A DNA stretch of 64,000 nt from Semisulcospira habei (GCA_036245525.1 BTPG01000008.1:24943199-25007198), one strand, 5' to 3'; positions 10,853 through 21,810 are shown, counted from the stretch's first letter. The notes: generated by a model not told the origin, from the letters alone. Translations and numbers: made by a program.

Positions 10853-11024
10853 GTGGAGTTTTCCGACCTTTGGCCCAACATTGCGGAACTGCGGGAACAT
10901 TTCCAGAACTCAGGAATCCAGCTCACTGTTCTGCGTGATGTGGCTGTCCTTGATCTCTGCAAGCTGGCCTTGACCTGTGGGCCTGTACGGCTGCTGCGCT
11001 GCCTCATTGAACTGGAGCTTGTGC
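10853..11024 (+). CDS. Internal exon of a probable ankyrin-repeat gene
   Basis: Open in one frame and closed by a consensus donor GTGAGT at 11025-11030. It encodes VEFSDLWPNIAELREHFQ, then a leucine-rich helical stretch ending CLIELELV. The 3' end is phase 1. The exon at 53260-53382 needs exactly one incoming base, and joining them gives LV-R-VDQLV leading into an ankyrin motif, so I propose that they are consecutive. The acceptor is less certain: AAG just before 10853 is the better candidate; TTAG at 10814 lies inside the Pal-D element. No signal peptide or membrane segment is seen. Which gene this is cannot be told from the sequence. Codon use and composition differ from the AT-rich flanks, which fits a real exon. 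Confidence 0.6.
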
Positions 11025-11030
11025 GTGAGT

Positions 11031-11452
11031 ACCCAGCCATTTTAGTGGTGCATCAATTTTGAACCTTACATGCCAGGAAACCAAGCTAATCTGGCACTAC
11101 TTTTGCTCTGTCGTGACCGATCCATCTCCACAGCTGGTTCAGTCTTCTTGATGGAAGTTGCATGAGTTACAATCAAGTTACAATCACGAGTTACTATCAA
11201 GTGCCAACTTTTTTAGAGATGAAAGATGTTGAAACCAAATGTGTATTGGTCTGTGAAATGTTTATTTAACATTTATTAAGCATGGATACAGACAGTTACC
11301 AGTTTATCAATAGATGTTTAACAGATTTTGGTGCCTTCACTTGTAATCAGTGTTATCAATTGCAAATGTCATTTTGTCCACAATGTCTCTCATGAAAACT
11401 GGAGTCAAACTCGGAGCCTATGGGTGACACTACTGGTAACTATACTCTTTCA
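11031..11452. other. Unassigned non-coding DNA (start of the proposed long intron)
   Basis: No coding potential. A short repeat of GAGTTACAATCAAGTT-like words occurs at 11164-11200. Confidence 0.5.
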
Positions 11453-11590
11453 GCCCTGACACACTTTAATAAGATTTGGATCGACCATGATAATTCAAGG
11501 ATGGCGGCAAATAGCTTGGTGCCTAGTTCAAGGATGGTGCCAGAAATGCTATTATTATGCTATTGAATTATCATGGTCCATCTGTCTCTT
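11453..11590. repeat. Pal-A element, diverged
   Basis: GGATCGACCATGATAATTCA at 11478 pairs with TGAATTATCATGGTCC near 11565-11582. The centre is disrupted and holds a partial duplication of TAGTTCAAGGATGG. Confidence 0.75.
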
Positions 11591-11599
11591 ACACTGTAA

Positions 11600-12493
11600 G
11601 TTCGGAGGTCAACCCCCAAACTCCACTATGGGCTCAGTGTGTTAAACGTTTACTTCAGGACTGGAATTCTTTAACTACAAGCATATCAGACCTCACAGGT
11701 CCGACTAGGCCAGGAGTCTACGCTAATATGCTTTGCCTTCGTCTGTCAAAATTGTTGTGTGATGCATCTAGTGTGTTGTCTGCAGTGTCTGTGTGCTTGT
11801 CACCTCTCGCTTTCAGCCTCCACCGCTGGCTAGCACTGCTGCTTGCAGCACAGCGAAATGGGAGCAGAGTGCATAAGTCTCTCCTGCCAGTATATAGCTT
11901 CTCCACAACAAGTCTGATGCGGTTCCTTTGTGTGGTGACAGTCGTCCACTGGGTACCACGAGGCCTCAGGCACATCTGCAAGGGCTTGGAGGAGGTTTGT
12001 CCCCTAAATGTGCGGCAAGCAGGCCCACCAGCGGGTGAAAACGCCCTGGTGCCCACGAACCAAACCCCCAGCTATGGGTTAAATAGCAAGCTGGTGTTCT
12101 AGATCAGCCTTGGGTGTGACAACCACGGGTACAGACCAGTGGCTCATGGACTCCAGACTTTCTGGCAACCAGTCCTGACGGACAGTCCCAAAAGCAGATC
12201 AGGCGCTAGAAGTCCAACTTCTTCCCACGGCTGCGAAGGTGGAGGAGGACACCGCCAACGAGAAGAAAAACTCGGCAAAAAAAAACATGGGTAGGACAGG
12301 CTCATCAGCCCTGGACGGCAGCTGTCCTAGGAGAAGACCACTCCGGGAAAAAAAACGTGCGCAGAGGAGGCTCGTCATCCCTGTAAGGAACTCTTCTAGG
12401 AGAAGGACAACTCCGAATTGAAACCCTCGCAGTCCCTCGAAGATAGAATGGTGCCAGCCTCTAGTAAATCGGGCATCCACGCACTTACGACAT
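11600..12493 (+). other. Probable 5' region of LINE-2
   Basis: GC-rich sequence directly before the LINE-2 frame, with purine-rich repeats of GGAGAAG(A/G)CCACTCCG and related words near 12330 and 12400. It reads like a LINE 5' UTR. The left boundary is not visible. The ORF at 11557-12102 has no recognisable domain and I do not call it a gene. Confidence 0.45.
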
Positions 12494-13600
12494 ATGGTTG
12501 TGTCTCCTGCAAATTCACGTGATGGTGTCGTCTTCATGGGACAAGGCCAGGTGAGGACGGTGCTGGGCCCTCAGCCCCTGTGGGGCTCACCCAATGCGAC
12601 TGGTGACTCCTATCCATCTGGTTCGGCTGGGGATGGACAGAGTAGGGTTACCAGCCATCAGACCAAGATCATGCACTGGAACGCAGAAGGGGTGAGGAAC
12701 AAAAAGACAGACCTTCAGAACTTCATCGCCAGCGTCACTCCGAGTGGCTACCGCCTGGCCTCCTTCCCACGCGCTTCCAGAGGGGGTGGCATTGCCATCA
12801 TCTACAGGGACTGTCTCTCCGCTCACCTCTCCTTCTCTCAGTCTCTACCTTTTGCTCATCCCTCCTTTGAATCTGTCGAGGCCGTAGCAACACTCCCTGG
12901 CCAGCCCCTCATCTTCTCATGTATCTATCGCCCCCCTCCAAGCTCTCAAAACAAACTCACAAACTCCATGTTCCTCACCGAGTTTGACCTCCTCCTCGAC
13001 CACTACAGCACACGACCCGGAAAACACATCCTTCTTGACGACTTTAACTTCCACTTCGACAAACCCGACCACCCTGACACAAAACGCCTTTGCACATCAC
13101 TTTTAAACCACAATCTTACACAACACATCACCAAACCCACCCACCGACTCGGCCACACCCTCGACTGGATCATCACCCGCACCTCCGATCAACTCTTTCT
13201 CGACTCTGACACCTGCTCTGTGCTTCCCTCTGACCACCTCGCTATTCTCGTCTCCCTCAACCTACCTCCCCCGAAAAAACCCGAGCTCCTTGTCTCTCGT
13301 CGCAAACTAAAATCTGTCAACCGAGAGAGCTTCTTCGACGAAGCTGTCGACCTTCTCCTGGACCCCGCCTCCTCTCCTGATCTTGCATCCCATTTCGACT
13401 CCTCCCTTCGAAAACTTCTAGACACCCATGCACCTGTCACCTCCTGCTCCACACCCAACCCACCCCCCTCCCCCTGGCTCACTGACGACATAGCTGAGGC
13501 CAAGCGCAAGCGCCGACACGCGGAACGCCGCTGGCGCTCATCTGACCTCACCGTTCACAGACAGATCTTCCAAACAACATATCCAAAGTCTGCAGAATGA
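12494..13600 (+). pseudogene. LINE-2 endonuclease domain
   Basis: Contains KIMHWNAEGVRNKKTDLQNF (near residue 56), GGGIAIIYRD (about 95), FSCIYRPP, the HILLDDFNFHFD segment (about 180; usually GDFN, so Gly is Asp here), and LPSDHLAI. This is an APE-like endonuclease that would nick the target strand. The segment with the catalytic Glu (QETH), expected between LQNFIASV and GYR, is missing, so this copy has an internal deletion and should be inactive. The first ATG in the frame is used only for convenience; the true start may be elsewhere. The frame closes at 13600, four codons into the next frame. Confidence 0.85.
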
Positions 13601-13929
13601 TCTCCGACTCCAAACGTAAACACCTTCAAAACAAAGTCCTGGAATCCACTTCTTCCAAAACCCTCTACGCTACCATGAACACACTCCTAGGCATTTCTAA
13701 AGACTCTCCTCTCCCCAAAACACACAGCAAAAAAGAACTCCCGTCCGCTTTTTCCACCTATTTTTCCGACAAAATCCAAACTCTGCGCAACACACTCGAC
13801 ACTCTGCCTTCTCCGCCTTGCCCTCCCGACACCCCCTTTTCCGGCACTCCCCTCTCGTCATTCCGGCCCGTCTCTCAGGACGAAGTCCTCAAGACCATAA
13901 AGTCCATGCCTATCAAACCTGCGAACTAG
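13597..13929 (+). pseudogene. LINE-2 linker between endonuclease and RT
   Basis: Continues LINE-2 after a frameshift. It carries LYATMNTLLGISKDSPLP and SAFSTYFSDKI, the helical connector common to CR1/L2-type proteins, and ends in SQDEVLKTIKSMPIKPAN at a TAG, where the intact family would read straight into RT. The RT resumes in the +1 frame. Confidence 0.8.
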
Positions 13930-14843
13930 ACCCTCTCCCAGCTTCTCTCTACCGGGACGGCCTTCCAAAACTTCTGCCATTCATTACCGACATCATCAAC
14001 ACATCTCTAAAGAACGGCTCCGTCCCTGATATCTTCAAGTCCGCCATCGTCCGTCCTCTCCTAAAAAAACACAACCTCGACCCAAACGAACTCAAAAACT
14101 ATCGCCCAGTCTCCAATCTCTCTTTCCTGTCCAAGCTTCTTGAGAAGGTCGTTCTCAACCAGCTCAACCTCCACCTCGCCGACAACAACCTCCTCAGTCC
14201 CTTCCAGTCTGCCTATCGCAAACATCATAGCACTGAAACAGCCCTTCTACATATCTTAAACGACCTGCTTCTCTCCACCGAATCGGGCAACATCTCCCTT
14301 CTTACGCTACTCGACCTCTCTGCCGCCTTCGACACTATAGACCACTCTATCCTCCTCCACCGCTTTCACCACTCCTTTGGCATCACTGACTCTGCTCACT
14401 CCTGGTTTCTCTCCTACCTCTCCGACAGACAGCAGTCCGTCACCATCGACAGCGTCTCCTCCAACCCAGTCACGCTCTCCTGCGAAGTTCCACAGGGGTC
14501 CATCCTGGGCCCGGTCCTTTTCACACTCTACACCTCTCCCCTGTCCAACATCATCCAGTCTCACCACATACACCACCACCTCTACGCTGACGACTCACAA
14601 CTACTAGACAAAGACAAACTCGACAACACTCAGTCACTACTGACTCGCACGGCTGACTGCTACGAAGACGTGAAAAACTCGATGACAGCAAACAAGCTTA
14701 AACTGAATGACGACAAAACGGAAGCCATGCTGGTAGGCACTCGCCAGAAACTCTCCCAGCTCCCTCCCTCCCTCCACCTTCAACTGGACAGCACCCCCAT
14801 CTCCCTCTCTGACTCGTTATCCTCGATTCCTCTCTTTCCATGA
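13818..14843 (+). pseudogene. LINE-2 reverse transcriptase
   Basis: RT motifs in order: LKNYRPVSNLSFLSKLLEK (about residue 92), LLDLSAAFDTIDHSIL (motif A, about 160), QGSILGPVLF (motif B, about 228), HHLYADDSQL (catalytic YADD, about 253) and KLKLNDDKTEAML. Catalytic residues are all present. The real protein would run in from the preceding frame; the first 35 codons of this ORF are out-of-frame readthrough. The frame breaks at 14843 shortly before the conserved C-terminal part. Confidence 0.9.
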
Positions 14844-15412
14844 CCAGCTTCGTCTCCGCCACGGCCCAGGCATGCTACTTCCACCTCCGCCGCATCAGTC
14901 AGATCAGAAAATACCTCACTACCGAAGCTGCCACCAAACTTGCTGTCTCTCTCATCTTATCTCGCATCGACTACTGCAACTCTCTCCTTTCCGGCCTCCC
15001 TCACTCCACCACTTTCACTCTCCAGCGCGTCCAGAACAATGCTGCCCACCTCGTCCTCAGAAAGAAAAAATCCGACCACATCACTCCCCTGCTCAAACTC
15101 CTTCACTGGCTTCCCATCCCCCAACGCATCCAATACAAGATTCTGTCTCTCTGCTACAAATCCCTGAACAACTGCGCTCCCGCCTATCTCTCAAACTTAC
15201 TTCACCCCTACACTCCTCCCCGCTCCCTCCGCTCCGCCTCCGACCCTCTCCGCCTCCACATCCCCCGCACCAAACTCAGCACTTTCGGGCCCCGCTCCTT
15301 CTCAGTATACGGTCCATCCACCTGGAACACTTTCCCACTCTCTCTCCGTCAGAAACACTCTCTCTCCTCCTTCCAGTCCACCCTCAAAACTCACCTCTTT
15401 CAACAGTTCTAG
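14840..15412 (+). pseudogene. LINE-2 C-terminal region
   Basis: Encodes the conserved C-terminal part of CR1/L2 proteins: CYFHLRRISQIRKYL, LILSRIDYCNSLLSGLP, QRVQNNAAHLVL, LHWLPIPQRIQYKI and STFGPRSFSVYGPSTWN, ending in QFLF-like HLFQQF. It overlaps the RT frame by four bases, which reflects a frameshift and not a natural overlap. Confidence 0.88.
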
Positions 15413-15583
15413 CACTATACCACCACACTCCCCACCCTAAGCAGACTGTCGTAATGTATTTCACTATTTGTGGTACGTGAGTCGTTGTCTGTGCGCGAGA
15501 TGTGAGTGCGCGCTTAGAGTTATAATTATTATAAGATAAGCGCATTATAAATACCGTAATTATTATTATTATTATTACTTTCT

Positions 15584-16640
15584 GAGGCAACAAAACATCG
15601 ATGTCTGTTGTACTCAGGAAACGCACCTGAATCAAAGCCACCGCTTCTCAGTGCGAGGGTACGAAACTTTTCCACACGACAGAGCCACAGGACCCAAAGG
15701 ATGTGTGATAACGCTCGTTAGAAACACGATAGCTGCAGTGGAAATCTACAGGTCCAGCTAGAGATAACGCAACAGTGTCTAGGGATCAGCCATATCACTG
15801 ATAAAAGCCACTTGCTATCTTCAACCTTTACTCACTACCAAACAAGCATCTTGAACTTCACAACATACCTAGACTCCCCGATCGATACCTCATGACTGGT
15901 TAATTCAATAGTCATTCACCAAGCTGGGGCTACCGACAGATGGACAGCAAGGGTGAGGAGGTAGAAGACTGGATGCTCACAAACCAGCTGGTATTGCTTA
16001 ACCGCCCAGACGACCCGTGCACTTACTTCCCCACCCGGGTCTGCCCTGGGGGACTTGGGTGGGGTTAGGTATTTTTTAGTTCCCAGGGTCACCCTGGTCA
16101 GCCCCACAGGGTGGGTTTTTCTCTCTATTCTGGGGCATGTGTTTCTGTCTACCCTTTGTCCATTCACCTGTATTTGCCTTTTTAAAACTCTCCCTACTGT
16201 CTGCACTGCCTGTAGCTCTTGATATTGGATGTGTGTTGCTAAATAGTCTTGGCTTTATTTAGGCCCCATGTGTTAGGTTTATTTAATGTATTTGACCGGC
16301 TGGCGACATACATTCAATGTTCTGTTTATTTTTTTTTTTTTCACAAGCAGTGCAGGCACGTCCTGAGAAAGCCTTGTTGCTGTCGGGACGTTAAGCAATG
16401 TACAATCAATCAAACCGTGCACTTACTACTCTAGGGCATGGCGGACCACAAGCTCCCCAGACCTTGCGATTGCCACTGATGATTTTGCGAGGCTCACAGA
16501 GAGACCATGGAACTCAACCCCTCAGATAAAAACGTCACAGCACACAACAGAGCCAGAGCAGAGTACACCCGAGAAAACTCCATCAGCTACGAAACAATTG
16601 GCGTGAAAAAACAGTTTCTCAACACGGAAAAAGGACACAC
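15584..16640 (+). pseudogene. LINE-3 endonuclease fragment, split by SINE-2
   Basis: From 15584 the frame reads RQQNIDVCCTQETHLNQS, which contains the catalytic Glu, then RGYETFPHDRATGPKG up to a stop near 15760. Further on comes WMLTNQLVLLNRPDDPCTY at 15972-16027. After the SINE the same frame continues at 16428 with a segment that reads RAWRTTSSPDLAIATDD. A stretch of EN is missing around 15780-15900. It is not functional. Confidence 0.8.
16028..16414 (+). mobile_element. SINE-2, copy 1
   Basis: Bounded by a 13-bp duplication CCGTGCACTTACT (16015-16027 and 16415-16427). It starts CCCCACCCGGGTCTGCCC, ends GGGACGTTAAGCAATGTAC plus (AATC)n, and has no visible A or B box of pol III type. It is 387 bp, close to the other three copies. 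Confidence 0.92.
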
Positions 16641-16659
16641 AAATGCTGTAGCAACTCAC

Positions 16660-17250
16660 ACACTCTCGTGCTCGAGAAAGGGTTCCAAGAGAAGAAGAAA
16701 GTGGTCAGCGTGTTCTTCGATCTTTCTAAAGCCTTCGACAAAGTGTGGCGAGAAGGCCTGCTCCTGAGAGTTCACCAGTCTGGAGTTTCCGGACGAATGT
16801 TCACATGGATAAGTCATTTCTCAACGACAGATCAGCAAAAGCTCTGCTGGACGACTTTAAAAATGTGGGCGTCAAGTTGAAAGAGGGTGTTCCCCATGGC
16901 AGAGTGATCTCCCCGACACTCTTTCTCACATACATAAATGACATCACAAACTGTATACCATGCCAAGTCTCCAACACTGCATACAGACGATCTGGCAGTC
17001 TGGAACGCTTCAGAACACACCACCACAGCAGCCTACCGCATCAAAGAGTGTGTGACCAGAATCGGACAATGGACCACGGACTGGGGACTTAAAATCAACA
17101 GAGTCAAGACCGTCTCCACTGTCTTCAGCCTGTCCACCTCAAAGGAAACAGTCAAGATCGAGCTCGGGGACACCATCCTTCCTCAAGTGGACACACCAAC
17201 ATTCATGGGAGTTAAGCATGACCCCGCCTGTCCTGGAAGCCACACATAGA
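16660..17250 (+). pseudogene. LINE-3 reverse transcriptase fragments
   Basis: Overlapping frames give VVSVFFDLSKAFDKVWREGL (motif A), LKEGVPHGRVISPTLF (motif B; the usual Q is H), and LAVWNASEH after the place where the YADD box should be; that region is shifted, so the catalytic pair is not readable. LGLKINRVKTVSTVF-like sequence follows. At least three frameshifts. Confidence 0.8.
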
Positions 17251-17254
17251 GGAC

Positions 17255-17900
17255 ATGCGAGCCCTTGCTCTAGTGGAAATCCACCAGCGATACCCCGCCA
17301 GCAAGTGGACCCACGCCTACACGGATGGCTCTTCTGAAGGCGCAGTGAGAAACGGGGGAAGTGGGGCCTACATCCAGCAACCAAAGAAGCTCCCAGCTTG
17401 CCTTCCAGCTCCAACTGGTGCTCTCAGCTCAAACTACAAAGCAGAGATCAGTGGTCTCAGCCCTGCAGCAAGCTACCTCAACTTGAGGGAAGAAACTCCA
17501 AAACACATCGTCTTCCTGACAGACTCAGTATTTGCACTACAAGCCCTCTATGCTGAAGAGTCCGACCCCGACCAGAGCTTGGAAGAACTGAAGCACCAGC
17601 TCAGTACCCTGTCCAAGAAATCCAGTGGTCTTTCAATGGATACCAGCCCACTGTGGAATCATTGAAGCCAATGAGAAGGCAGGTGAGCTGGCAAAGAAAG
17701 ACAGCACCCTTCGGCACACCAACTACAGCCTGTCGTTTCGAGAAGCCAAGACCCTCATCAAAAACAAATGGAGGCAAGACCTCCTCAACAACAGACCACA
17801 CAGAGACCCTCTTCACAACCTCAGTCGAGCTGAGCAGACTGTCATCTTCCACCTGCGAACTGGACACTGCTGCCTGAAAGCCCATCTCCGCAGCATTGAT
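17255..17900 (+). pseudogene. LINE-3 RNase H domain fragment
   Basis: Carries WTHAYTDGSSEGAVRNGGSG (first catalytic Asp of RNase H1), NYKAEISGL (Glu), VFLTDSVFALQAL (second Asp) and then, in another frame from 17625, FQWIPAHCGIIEANEKAG (the His/Asn-Glu segment). An RNase H in a LINE is typical of the I and some Jockey-like groups. The DNA around 17604-17640 shows the frameshift. Confidence 0.85.
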
Positions 17901-18175
17901 GTAGCAGAGTCTTCTAGCTGTGACCGGCGAAGGAGACCAAACACCAGAGCATGTCCTTCAGACATGCCCCCTCCTCAACCTGCTGCGGATCCAGACATGG
18001 CCCACTCCAACAGATCTAAAGACCAAGTATGAGCGACGTCCGAGGACCTACAAAGGACAGCCCAAATCATGGCAGCATCCGAGAAGCATGACCACAACCG
18101 TCGCACGAAGAAAAAATAATTTGCCTCCCCTGATTCGGCAAAAGATTGTACAAGTATGCTCATTTTTTATGTAAA

Positions 18176-18665
18176 GTAAGATTTTCTTTTTATTACAACG
18201 AAAATCTAACTTTTTTCAGAAAGATAGACTTTTGTTAAATTAGGGCAAAAGTGTGCAGTTCTGGGGAACAAGTGTGGAGTTCCCTGAGTACATGGTATGA
18301 GGCCAGGGCAAGCTGCCCCCTTAGTGACCATCATTTGATTTATGTTTACCTGAACTTTATCTAGATTGCTCGTGTGCAGAGTCAGGATTTGTTGTATGTT
18401 GGATTTTGTAACAATATTTAGAAGGAATATTGGGTTATGGTAGTAATTCTGGGTTAATTTCTGTTTCCTGTTGTGCCTGATTTTAAAGTCTCACGTACAC
18501 TCACTCTCAGGCACAGATTTAATGAGTCTGAAGAAAATGTGTAGCTTGAGTCTTTTCTTAGTCATCTGACTTGCCAAGCAAAAGAAATTAGTACCATATA
18601 TTATAATATTTCAGATGCGTTATTCATGAGGGTTTCTTCTGGAAAATTTTCTTCAGTGCTTCGTT
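18176..18665. other. Unassigned AT-rich DNA
   Basis: No gene, hairpin or recognised repeat. Confidence 0.5.
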
Positions 18666-18699
18666 TTGTTTGAATCGGTGAATTTAGTGTTTAGAATAC

Positions 18700-18879
18700 T
18701 TTTTGTTTCTTTTTGTTCATTTTATTTTCTTAAATTTTTTTTATTTAATTTTTTATTTGTTTATTTATTTTTGTCTATATTTTATTTATGTATTTATTCA
18801 TTTTTTATTATTATTTATTTTATTTTTTTTTTTTATTTATTTATTTTTTATTATTTTTTTTTTTTTTTGGGGGGGGGGT
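18700..18879. repeat. (TTTA)n-rich low-complexity tract ending in poly-T and poly-G
   Basis: Long T-rich sequence with TTTAT units, then T(12) and G(9). ORFs across it are simple-sequence artefacts. Confidence 0.9.
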
Positions 18880-19158
18880 TGGAAGGGGTGGGGCACCCTG
18901 CATTTTATGTTGCAATTAGTTAATGAATGTACTAATTCATTAATGGTTTATGGATGTAATTTATTTTAAATCTTTCATGTGCTACATACAGTGCAGTATT
19001 TCAGTGGATTCAGTGTTGCTTTAACGTAAACCTTGAGCACGTGCCGGCGGGTAACCTGTATCCTATAGGACAGTCTCACTTCTCATCAAGTACGGGTTAT
19101 CTTTCGCTGCTCTTTAGCGTAGGAGAACGCTCACTGAGTTCCGGCTGCTGTTTCGACA

Positions 19159-19458
19159 ATGGCGTCAGCATTAAAGGCTAGATCGGCAAAAGTATGTGGA
19201 GGTGGAAAACATTACTGTGTTATTTGCCATAACCACCGAGGAAAAATTATTGACGGAAGAGTTGTCAAGCTACATAGCTGTCCAGCAAACAAGCAACTTA
19301 AAAGAGCTTGGGAGCAGCGCTTACGTTTGATCCGACAAGATTATAACACGGTCAAATATCCACTTGTTTGCTCGGAACATTTTGTTGGAAAACGTGGACC
19401 TGTATTTGGTGATAATGTACCATCTGTTTTCCCGAATCGAACTTTTAAACTCTCTACG
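19159..19458 (+). CDS. THAP-domain first exon
   Basis: ATG 19159 in good context opens a 100-codon exon closed by donor GTTAGT at 19459. Residues 20-96 form a THAP zinc finger: HYCVIC (first Cys pair), a Trp in RAWEQRLR, LVCSEHF (Cys and His of C2CH), and VPSVFPN, the AVPxxF-like box. THAP domains bind specific DNA and occur in P-element-type transposases and host regulators. No second exon is recognisable in the AT-rich DNA downstream. A SAP-domain exon faces it at 20701. Either this is the start of a DNA-transposon gene whose middle is lost, or a host gene with a distant second exon; I favour the first. Confidence 0.75.
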
Positions 19459-19963
19459 GTTAGTAAATTATTTGAATTATTACTTGTGTTTTTATTTACT
19501 GAAGCTTTATTTAGTCTTCTTTAATGAAGCTTTATTTATTAATCACACTTTGAGATTTCCTCTAGTCTATAGTATTAATATTAGTAGTACTAGTACTGTA
19601 GTAGTCCAGCAATGCCATCGCCCCGATGCAACAGGACAAAGAAGGTGTCACCCACACCACCACTTCATTTTCAAGATAAATAGTGGCCAATCCGTAAAAT
19701 AAGCAAAAATACTGTATGAATGAAAATTGACAGTAAATGTTTTAAACAACACATCTGTGGTGTTATTACTAATAATAATGACACTCAGTTGTAATTTTAG
19801 AAGTCTTATAACAAATAAATAATTAGTAATATTATATTATATAATATTGATTATGTTGGTATCTATTTTACAGCCTGCATTAGTTTAATTTGAATATGCG
19901 ATTAAAAAAAACTGCAACAACTACTAGAAACCTCTACTTGTTGCCTATAGCTCTCTCTTTTTT

Positions 19964-19971
<8 letters not shown>

Positions 19972-20042
<71 letters not shown>
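19972..20042. repeat. (AT)n microsatellite
   Basis: About 70 bp of alternating A and T. Confidence 0.97.
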
Positions 20043-20045
<3 letters not shown>

Positions 20046-20520
20046 AAAAATCATATCATCTCATGTTACATCATTTTTAACTTCATACTCATTATTTGAA
20101 GACTATGACAATGAAATAGATGCTAGTAGTTAGCACTCAGCATTTTGTAAAAAAAAAAAATTAAATTAAATAATAATAAAGGGGACTGCTCGAAGTACGT
20201 TTGATAGCGCTACAAAAATGCATAGGTACTCAAGTAAACAGACATTGATTTTTTTTAATAAAGTTTATGAATTTTTAAAAAAATATTAACAATTTCATGT
20301 ACTTTATGCCATGTAGAATACTTTATTTATATAAGAAATCAGGGATAATTGATTTTACTTATATTACAAAACTACTAACTCGCAGATCAAATTTTACACA
20401 CACACACATATGACAAAAATGTAATTTATAAACAGAGTCCAAAGCACAAGAAGCATATGCTGACAAATATGAAATATTTATAATATATCATATGGCAGTG
20501 GTCAGTGGAGTCAACTGTTT
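20043..20520. other. AT-rich DNA between the facing THAP and SAP exons
   Basis: No exon, domain or inverted repeat is clear. Confidence 0.5.
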
Positions 20521-20526
20521 ACTGAC

Positions 20527-20701
20527 CTGCATCATTTCTTTCCACAGCATCATCGATAGCATCCTCAACATCTTTTCGCAGCAGAAATGTGCCTCTTGCT
20601 CTGCGCACTAATTCTTCTTTTTTTCCACTGACAAGTTGTCCATGTTTTCGAAGAAAATCTTTTAATTGTTTCACGTTCATGCGTTCTATGTCTGCTTCCA
20701 T
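20527..20701 (-). CDS. SAP-domain first exon
   Basis: ATG at 20701 on the minus strand opens a frame with MNVKQLKDFLRKHGQLVSGK and KEELVRRA, the two-helix SAP signature (a DNA-binding motif; LK-x3-L..G....G.K.EL..R). It is followed by an acidic segment. Donor GTCAGT lies at 20526-20521 after 58 codons plus one base; without splicing the frame stops two codons later. The 5' flank shares GAGTTCCGG with the THAP exon. SAP proteins occur with THAP genes in several invertebrate transposon-like loci, which is why I think the pair may belong together. Function otherwise unknown. Confidence 0.6.
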
Positions 20702-20899
20702 CTTGCCGGAACTCGGTGTAGCAAAGGGAGGATACTCGTGCTTAACTTCCTTATTACAAATGGGAAAGGGCTATATATTAAGCACATGAATTAATCCACG
20801 GATGAGAACGAACAGCCTGTCTGGTCACCGTATTCAGATCGCAAACAGCGGTTACCTGACATAGTTATGGGTCGTGGAGGTTTTCTGGCGTGGTACAGA

Positions 20900-20966
20900 G
20901 AAGCACAAAGATGTCAGTCCTGCCAGCTGCGGTCGTTGTGGGCCAGATTGCTTAGTGCTTACTGGA
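20900..20966. repeat. Pal-D element, right part
   Basis: CAGCTGCGGTCGTTGTGGGCCAGA-like sequence followed by TTGCTTAGTGCTTACTGG matches the right end of Pal-D at 46503. A further fragment, GCAAAGGCCCACGGG with GACATCGGCCGATG, lies at 20982-21015. Confidence 0.6.
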
Positions 20967-21042
20967 GTTCCATAAACAGTACGCAAAGGCCCACGGGTCG
21001 ACATCGGCCGATGATTTTTTTTGCGTTCTGAGATAGGACAGG

Positions 21043-21062
21043 GAGGGGGGGGGGGGGGGGTG
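21043..21062. repeat. Poly-G tract
   Basis: Nearly uninterrupted G run of about 20 bases. Confidence 0.95.
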
Positions 21063-21306
21063 GTTTAGTCAAAGAAAGGAAAATGTCGCAGAGGTCATTT
21101 TATGTCACTGACCTTATCTCCGCTGGTCAGTATGACATTTGAGCGTAATTTAAACTGGCACTTTCATCAAGTCACCCCCTTCTCATTGCCGGCTCTCTTT
21201 ACAGATTTTTGTCTACAGTGTCGTGCGTTAACGATCAATTTTCTGTGATAACGTGTTCAGGGACGTTCCAAACAGGGTATGTAATCTATGTATGTCGTTG
21301 TTGGTG

Positions 21307-21366
21307 TGTTCGTCTGTGATTTTGAACCTGACGGCATGGATCCGTAAGGTTCAAAATCACGGGCCT
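21307..21366. repeat. Pal-C hairpin, diverged
   Basis: GTCTGTGATTTTGAACCTGACGG pairs with CCGTAAGGTTCAAAATCACGGGC across ATGGAT; several mismatches. Confidence 0.75.
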
Positions 21367-21497
21367 GATTATATGTCAAGTGAACACATGAAAAGTCTTT
21401 GCAAATATATTAAAAACGGCTTTGGGAGAATTCTCTGTTTGAATTTTGTCAGACACAAAAAAAAACGTTTCTTCGGTGTGTGATCTTAAAGTTGACA

Positions 21498-21611
21498 TTA
21501 ACACATTCTACCCGAGGATCAAAATCCCCAAATTTTAAAGTTTCCCTCTGAAGGACTGTATTACCGTTCTAGAGACAGATCGAACATGATAGTTCAAGGG
21601 TGGTGCCAGAA
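21498..21611. repeat. Pal-A element, left half
   Basis: TTAACACATTCTACCCGAGG to GGGTGGTGCCAGAA, matching the intact relative at 28564-28776. The right half resumes at 25438. Confidence 0.88.
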
Positions 21612-21810
21612 TTGATTGAATGCAAGTGACGCCACATAGCCAGCGTCATTACGCGCGTCGTCTGCAGTCAGTCATTTTTGTGCAGTAGACACAGTAAACA
21701 CCACTAATAGCGAAGTTAGAACTCGGCGAATGTGTGCCTGGATGCACAGTTCTTGGATGTGATGATATGCCAGAGAACCAAAGATAATGTCCCCGAAGGT
21801 GTAATAGTGA

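Larger units (their letters stand above)
12200..15581 (+). mobile_element. LINE-2: CR1/L2-like non-LTR retrotransposon, nearly full length, decayed
   Basis: Endonuclease, RT and C-terminal parts follow in order across several frames. The 3' end is AAGCGCATTATAAATACCG followed by (ATT)n, a tail style of CR1/L2 elements. The same tail recurs on the minus strand at 32879-33000. It abuts LINE-3 at 15582 with no duplication that I can see. The left boundary is approximate. Confidence 0.85.
15582..18175 (+). mobile_element. LINE-3: RNase H-bearing non-LTR retrotransposon relic (I/Jockey-like)
   Basis: Fragments of endonuclease (15590-16500), RT (16660-17250) and RNase H (17290-17900) occur in order in changing frames. 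SINE-2 is inserted at 16028-16414. The 5' part is missing or displaced by LINE-2. Stops, frameshifts and a deletion between endonuclease and RT show it is old. Confidence 0.85.

Noticed and set aside
11557..12102. 181-codon ORF as a host gene
   Set aside because: It starts inside a Pal-A arm, has no domain, and lies in what reads as LINE 5' sequence.
12494..15412. LINE-2 frames as a host gene
   Set aside because: Order EN, RT, C-terminal domain and an (ATT)n tail identify a CR1/L2-like LINE.
16028..16206. Minus-strand ORF repeated at several loci, as a gene family
   Set aside because: It is the antisense reading of SINE-2, which recurs at 34811, 37045 and 49061.
18666..18969. Phe/Leu-rich ORFs as transmembrane proteins
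   Set aside because: They translate a (TTTA)n and poly-T tract.
19972..20042. Membrane protein predicted from the Ile-Tyr-rich ORF
   Set aside because: The frame is a translation of (AT)n; the same holds for 29202-29312.
21612..21640. Helitron as the class of the 21612-25437 element
   Set aside because: Helitrons lack long terminal inverted repeats and would show a CTRR end; neither fits.
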